Origin: Candidatus Protistibacter heckmannii
Lineage (GTDB): Bacteria; Pseudomonadota; Gammaproteobacteria; Burkholderiales; Burkholderiaceae
DNA length: 64,000 nucleotides
Assembly: GCA_025050535.1 (NCBI GenBank)
Contig: JALBVF010000002.1
Location: 383,640 to 447,639 of the forward strand
Direction: 5' to 3'
The notes under the pieces were generated by a model that was not told the DNA's origin, did no database searches, and was given only the letters and a program-made list of their open reading frames with translations. Made by a program: the position numbers and the translations under genes. Of the stretch, positions 60,436 through 64,000 are shown piece by piece; position 1 is the first letter of the stretch, and every line of letters begins with the position of its first letter.

Positions 60436-60521
60436 TATAATGATGTCGATGGTGGAGAAACCACTGCGAAAGAAGAGGGTGGACGCGGAAAATAAAAAAG
60501 CCCGGAAAACCGGGCTTTTTT
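60436..60521 (+). ncRNA. Candidate small RNA between icd and csp
   Basis: A perfect -10 TATAAT (60436-60441) is followed by about 50 bases with a small hairpin (GGTGG..CCACT). A strong terminator then follows (12-bp perfect stem 60494-60505/60510-60521 with T-run). The -35 is poor (TTTCCA, 19-base spacing). The terminator may simply serve csp from the other side. Confidence 0.25.
60494..60521. terminator. Bidirectional terminator after csp
   Basis: AAAAAAGCCCGG and its exact complement enclose AAAA. T-runs exist on both strands. It lies about 40 bases after the csp stop on the minus strand. Confidence 0.85.
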
Positions 60522-60561
60522 ACTGATGCCAGATGCGGCGTTTGACGGCCGCGTCCTCGGG

Positions 60562-60768
60562 TTAAGCAGCTGCGCGAATATTCGTCGCTTGCTTGCCCTT
60601 CGGGCCTTGCGTGATCTCGAAAGACACGCGTTGACCTTCCTTCAGTGTCTTGAAACCGTTCATTTCAATCGCGCTGAAGTGAGCAAACAATTCATCTTCG
60701 CCTTCATCCGGCTTGATGAAACCGAAACCCTTAGCATCGTTAAACCACTTGACGGTGCCAGTAGCCAT
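60562..60768 (-). CDS. Cold shock protein, CspA family
   Basis: This 68-residue OB-fold RNA chaperone has [20 protein letters not shown] with the RNP1 motif KGFGFI and RNP2-like LFAHFSAI. It ends [18 protein letters not shown] precedes the ATG. csp next to clpS is the usual order. The upstream region to the divergent clpS remnant is about 400 bases and probably holds a long leader, as is common for csp genes. Confidence 0.95.
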   Translation of the reverse strand: MATGTVKWFNDAKGFGFIKPDEGEDELFAHFSAIEMNGFKTLKEGQRVSFEITQGPKGKQATNIRAAA

Positions 60769-60876
60769 AAAACTTCCCCCAACAATCTTTAAAGCACAAA
60801 CGCGCCCGTACAGGGACTCAGATGCCGCGCTTGCAATTGCCAGCTAACCACCTATCCTGCCTGAGCACTCTCTCGC

Positions 60877-60905
60877 CATTTCTTATAATACTGCCATAAG
60901 AAATG
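60877..60905. promoter_or_regulatory. 10-bp inverted repeat around a TATAAT box in the csp/clpS divergent region
   Basis: CATTTCTTAT (60877-60886), nine bases, then ATAAGAAATG (60896-60905): perfect arms. The word TATAAT at 60884-60889 lies across the left arm and spacer on the plus strand. It may be an operator or promoter for either divergent gene. The rest of 60769-61169 holds no ORF I can support. Confidence 0.4.
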
Positions 60906-61169
60906 CTACTCGGATTGTTTGGTGATTCTTAACACCTGTCAAGCGGAAAACCCCTTATTTCCTCAGAAAATCCGGCCCAATAATGAAAAATTGCAAAATG
61001 CCGGGGTAATCCCCATGTATTCCAAAAATTAATGGCGCACAAGCCAGGTGCGCGGTGAGCCAAAGGGGTGGAAATGCACCCAAGCTTGGGGAAACGGGGC
61101 TGTGGTTCTGGCATCTTTTTCCGTCAGGGGAAAAATTGCAGAGTTTCATGAACTGATTAGAATAGGCAC

Positions 61170-61364
61170 ATGACCAAGCGACTCGCCACAACCCCTCACC
61201 ACGAGACAAGCACCGTGGTGGAGCGGTAAGAGCAAGCGCTCGAGCCGCCTGCCATGTACAAGGTAGTGCTTCTGAACGACGACTTTACCCCGATGGAATT
61301 CGTGGTGCAGATGTTGCAGGAGTATTTTCATAAGGACCATGAAACCGCGACCCAAATCACGCTA
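61170..61364 (+). pseudogene. clpS: ATP-dependent Clp protease adaptor ClpS, truncated
   Basis: ClpS delivers N-degron proteins to ClpAP. The frame from ATG 61170 reads TTPHHETSTVVER, then TAA at 61227 where relatives have Gln, then [40 protein letters not shown] and TQIT. At 61365 it is cut by an IS. The remaining 30 residues and the normally following clpA are absent beyond the IS. The N-degron-binding residues ([10 protein letters not shown]) are still legible. Stop plus insertion make it dead. Confidence 0.9.
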
Positions 61365-62192
61365 TTGACGCCGCAATATAAAGATTGAACTTGTTATCAT
61401 TTCTGGCATGCGAATTGGCATGGAAAAAGAAGACGCTCGATACCAGAAACTGGAGCAGCTGCACGAGAGGCGAAAGCAGGTCGTGAGGTTGCATCGGAAG
61501 GGATACGGAGTCATGGGGTTTCACGCCGCAAAAGCCGATCAAGCGCGCTTACGAACAGCGACCGGAGTCTGTCAAGCAGTGGATCGATCAGGAGTATCCG
61601 GCCATCGAGAAGCGTGCCAAGGCCGAAGGTGGCGAGACTCACTGGGGTGACGAAACCGCGTTGGTGAATACGGATGTTCGGGGCCGCAGTTATGCTCCCA
61701 AAGGGCAAGCCCCGGTCACGATGGCGGTTAGAGGTACGCGACAGAAGCTGTCGATGATTTCCACAGTGACCAATCAGGGCAAGGCAAGCTGGATGATCAT
61801 CGATGGTGCCTTTAACCACGAGAAGCTCATCGAGCTCTTCGAGGCGCTGGTGGCCGATGGCAAGCGCGCGGGCAAGAAAGTGTTCCTGATCCTCGACAAC
61901 CTCAGCGTGCATCACTGCAAGCCGGTCAAGGCATGGCTTGCCGAGCACCAAGCCGACATCGAAGTCTTTTACCTGCCCAGCTACAGCCCGGAGCTCAATC
62001 TGGATGAGCGACTCAACGCCGACCTGAAACATGTCATCAGCACACGAGTCCCCGTCAGAACAAAGGCAAAATTACACGCCGCAGCAAAGAACCACATGGC
62101 GTTCATCGAAACCCATCCCGAACGCGTGAAGTCCTACTTCCAGGATCCCCGCGTCAAATACACCGCATGAAAACTTCTTCCTGCCGGGTCAA
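61365..62192 (+). mobile_element. IS630-family element, copy E, internally deleted (828 bp)
   Basis: Left end TTGACGCCGCAATATAAAG, right end the complement of TTGACCCGGCAGGAAGAAG, with TA at 61363-61364 and 62193-62194. It has the same 296-bp deletion, with the same ATGG/GGTTTC junction, as copy A. It also shares diagnostic changes with A (GAAGACGC, YAPKG, EYPAIEKRAKAEGGE). It interrupts clpS. Confidence 0.92.
61408..62170 (+). pseudogene. IS630 transposase, internal deletion (copy E)
   Basis: The start MRIGMEKEDARYQKLEQLHE runs to YGVMG and then out of frame. The catalytic remainder is open from 61661 with FLILDNLSVHH and SPELNLDERLNADL. In this copy Gly next to the second Asp is Ser and the Pro before the Glu is Leu. 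It cannot make a full transposase and must have moved with enzyme supplied by another copy. Confidence 0.85.
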
Positions 62193-62238
62193 TAGGTTCC
62201 AGCATGCACACAGACATGCCTCGAACGGGCGCACCAAG

Positions 62239-62763
62239 ATGAACAAGACCCTTCTGATCCTCGGCGCCGAACTGGCCGCCGCCGCGCCCCTGGCGCAGGC
62301 GCAGACCACCGAATACGCGCGCATGATTTCCGCCACCCCGATCAACGAACTCGTCCCCGTGCAGCGCCCCAACAGCGGAGCGGGCGCCCTCGTCGTCGCC
62401 ATCGCCGGCGACGGCATCGAAAGCGCGGGCAAGGCCCCGGCCGCGGCGCCTGTGCAGCGCTGCCAGACCGCCACCAGCTACGAGCAGCGCGTCACCGCCT
62501 ACAACGTGGTCTATGAATATGCCGGCCGCCAGTTCTCCAGCCGCCTGTCCTACAACCCGGGCAGCCGCATCGCGGTGCAGATCGAAGCCGGCACCGGCTA
62601 TGCACGCCAGATTGAACAAGATCCGGCCTATTCCGCCACGCCGGCCACGGTGACCTACACCTCCCCGGTGTACACCACGTCGGTCTATGCCTCTCCGGCC
62701 GTGGTCTATGCGCCGGTGGTCGTGCGGCCTTACTACGGCGGCTGGCACCGCCACTGGTACTGA
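62239..62763 (+). CDS. Glycine-zipper-type envelope protein lacking most of its zipper
   Basis: The 174-residue product has a signal peptide (MNKTLLILGAELAAAAPLAQ) and a conserved opening, YARMISATPINELVPVQRPN. It then has SGAGALVVAIAGDGIESAGK, where relatives of the 17-kDa antigen/SlyB-like group carry a longer Gly-rich membrane zipper. The C-terminal part (RCQTATSYEQRVTAYNVVYE, YAGRQFSSRLSYNPGSRIAV) fits that group, and a Tyr/Val-rich tail ends GGWHRHWY. The frame is open, but about 25-40 zipper residues seem deleted. It may be inactive. It lies just beyond IS copy E. Confidence 0.6.
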   Translation: MNKTLLILGAELAAAAPLAQAQTTEYARMISATPINELVPVQRPNSGAGALVVAIAGDGIESAGKAPAAAPVQRCQTATSYEQRVTAYNVVYEYAGRQFSSRLSYNPGSRIAVQIEAGTGYARQIEQDPAYSATPATVTYTSPVYTTSVYASPAVVYAPVVVRPYYGGWHRHWY

Positions 62764-62791
62764 GCCGCCGGCGGACTCCGCCAAGCTTTGC

Positions 62792-63382
62792 CTAGTACGC
62801 CGTCTTCATCCAGGCGCTGAAGGCGGCGCTGCCCGCCGCGATGTTGGCCGCCCAGTCGCGACCGGCGTTTTCATCGGCCAGATCGCTCACGTATTTCAGC
62901 GAACGCCAGGGCAGCCCGTGGTGCGCGCAGGTGCGCGCCAGCGCATACAGCTCCATGTCCACGATCTGCACCCCGGCCTGCTCAAACCAGGGATCGGGGC
63001 CGCGCACGAAGCTGTCGCCCGTGCCGCAGACCACGCCCTCGCGTCCTGAATCGAAGCGGTGCAGGCCTTCGTGCATGGGCGTCACGCCGCGCGGCGCGAG
63101 CGGCTCGGCGTCCATGTCGCGTTGGAGCACCGAGGCAACTTCCATCATGCCGTGCAGACCGGCACGGACCGCGCCGGCGGTGCCATAATTCAGCACCATC
63201 GCCGGGCGCAGCCTGAGGATGGCGTCGGACAGGGTCAGCGCGGCATTGAGCTTGCCGATGCCGGTGTAGACGATGGGAACGCCCTCGGGCGCCTGCCATT
63301 CGGAAGGCAGGGCGACGGCGACGAGATAAGGAATGGCTGCGGCAGAAGTTAAAGCGGAAGTCATGGGAGTAGAGGCGGTCAT
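62792..63382 (-). CDS. Purine nucleosidase/phosphorylase-fold protein (MTA/SAH nucleosidase-like)
   Basis: The 196-residue protein has a PNP/UDP family fold pattern: PYLVAVALPSEWQAPEGVPI, VYTGIGKLNAALTLSDAILR, VLNYGTAGAVRAGLHGMMEV, and the nucleoside-binding motif IVDMELYALARTCAHHGLPW followed by SLKYVSDLADENAG. Asp in LSDLADE-type position would be the catalytic acid. It most resembles small 5'-methylthioadenosine/S-adenosylhomocysteine nucleosidases, though the substrate is inferred. It looks complete. ATG 63382 or 63364 may be the start. Confidence 0.8.
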   Translation of the reverse strand: MTASTPMTSALTSAAAIPYLVAVALPSEWQAPEGVPIVYTGIGKLNAALTLSDAILRLRPAMVLNYGTAGAVRAGLHGMMEVASVLQRDMDAEPLAPRGVTPMHEGLHRFDSGREGVVCGTGDSFVRGPDPWFEQAGVQIVDMELYALARTCAHHGLPWRSLKYVSDLADENAGRDWAANIAAGSAAFSAWMKTAY

Positions 63383-63409
63383 GATGAACGGCGCCCATTA
63401 TCACAGAGG

Positions 63410-63880
63410 ATGAACATGAAGAGACATTTTTACGCCTGGGCCGGCATTGCCGACATCTACACCATCATCCTGACCGGCAGCCCGCATGCCGCCGACGTGA
63501 GCAGCATGTTCAAGACGCCCGCGCCGGCCGCCGACGCGTAGAACTCCCCCATGGCCCTGGGCCGCAAGGCGGTCGACAAGAAGGAATGGAACGAGGCGCT
63601 CAAGCAGTTCACCGCCGCCGTCGAGCAGAAAATGCTCGCCTACACCAACCGAAAGCTCAAGCGCTACGACACCGCCTTCCTGCACTACGGCCTTGCGCTG
63701 TAGATCGATCCCAAGCACCTGGGCGCGCACGAATACATGGGTGAAGCCTATGCCGAGACCGGCAAGCTCGACCGCGCTGAGGAACACCTCAAGGCGCTGG
63801 AGCAGATCTGCGGCAAGCAGTGCGAGCAGTACCGCGACCTGCATGAAGCCATCGCCAAGGCGAAGAAGAAATCGGGCTGA
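63410..63880 (+). pseudogene. Secreted TPR-repeat protein, two in-frame TAG and a deletion
   Basis: The frame from ATG 63410 starts with a weak signal-like segment. It goes through TAG at 63539, then MALGRKAVDKKEWNEALKQF, LAYTNRKLKRYDTAFLHYGL, TAG at 63701 where relatives have Gln (LAL-Q-IDPKH), and HLGAHEYMGEAYAETGKLDR to TGA at 63878. Two to three TPR units are recognisable; the junction FTAAVEQKMLAYTNRK suggests about ten residues lost between repeats. Such proteins act as periplasmic scaffolds. Non-functional unless both ambers are read. Confidence 0.75.
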
Positions 63881-63909
63881 ACGGCGCCGCCAGCCTTGCT
63901 CGGGACAGG

Positions 63910-63951
63910 GCCGCGCGCGGGCGCTGTAAGGAATCGGCGCGCGGCTTTTTT
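63910..63951 (+). terminator. Intrinsic terminator after the TPR gene
   Basis: GCCGCGCGC (63910-63918) pairs exactly with GCGCGCGGC (63937-63945), followed by six T. The IS-like end at 63953 begins right after, at TA. Confidence 0.8.
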
Positions 63952-63952
63952 A

Positions 63953-64000
63953 TTGATCTAGCACTTAAACATTGAGCTTATTGAGTGATATAGAGTCGGC
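63953..64000 (+). mobile_element. Probable left end of a further, diverged IS630-like element
   Basis: After TA at 63951-63952 the sequence TTGATCTAGCACTTAAACAT continues TGAGCTTATTGAG. This resembles the left end of copy C (TTGATGCGGCAATATAAAGA, then TTGAGTTTATT) over about 30 bases. It then differs. The rest lies outside the window. Confidence 0.4.

Overview
The window is GC-rich DNA from a betaproteobacterium, most likely order Burkholderiales. The gene order (yhdP-nitrilase-cobalamin adenosyltransferase, glnE, recN-nadK-hrcA-hemH-grpE-dnaK-dnaJ-pab, panB-folK-pcnB-HAD-hda-permease//purM, miaA-mutL, uvrC-pgsA-tRNA-Gly-tRNA-Cys, earP, icd-csp-clpS) is the one I know from that order. I cannot fix the genus.

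Layout. 1-9.3 kb: end of a DAHP synthase gene, a small unknown ORF behind a strong hairpin, the minus-strand unit yhdP-nit-cob, and divergent glnE. 9.3-18 kb: recN and nadK facing a heat-shock block (hrcA, hemH, grpE, dnaK, dnaJ) with sigma-32-like promoters before grpE and dnaK. 18-29 kb: a wrecked pabB-pabC fusion, a small secreted ORF, a dead cupin gene, the tightly coupled minus-strand operon permease-hda-HAD-pcnB-folK-panB, divergent purM, then broken DedA-rhodanese and DUF1993 genes. 29-42 kb: miaA, mutL, a DedA gene, a broken beta-propeller gene, two tRNAs, pgsA, uvrC and earP, interrupted by three IS630-type copies. 42-47.7 kb: a three-gene RND efflux operon in which every gene is broken. 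47.7-53.5 kb: an intact double-length UvrA (1931 codons). 53.5-64 kb: a Rieske oxygenase gene cut by an IS, a PuuD-like gene with two stops, DUF2917 with a broken divergent lysR gene, DUF192, icd, csp, a clpS remnant cut by an IS, a glycine-zipper-like protein, a nucleosidase, a dead TPR gene, and the end of another IS-like element.

The main theme is selective genome decay. Core replication, repair, translation, chaperone and cofactor genes are intact and closely packed. At least fourteen accessory genes carry frameshifts, in-frame stops or internal deletions. Five copies of one IS630-like element lie in the window, all flanked by TA: three of 1124 bp and two about 296 bp shorter that share the same deletion junction. 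All three long copies carry the same in-frame TAA splitting the transposase. This looks like an organism in transition to a restricted, perhaps host-associated, lifestyle. That lifestyle is inference; the broken genes and IS copies are visible in the sequence.
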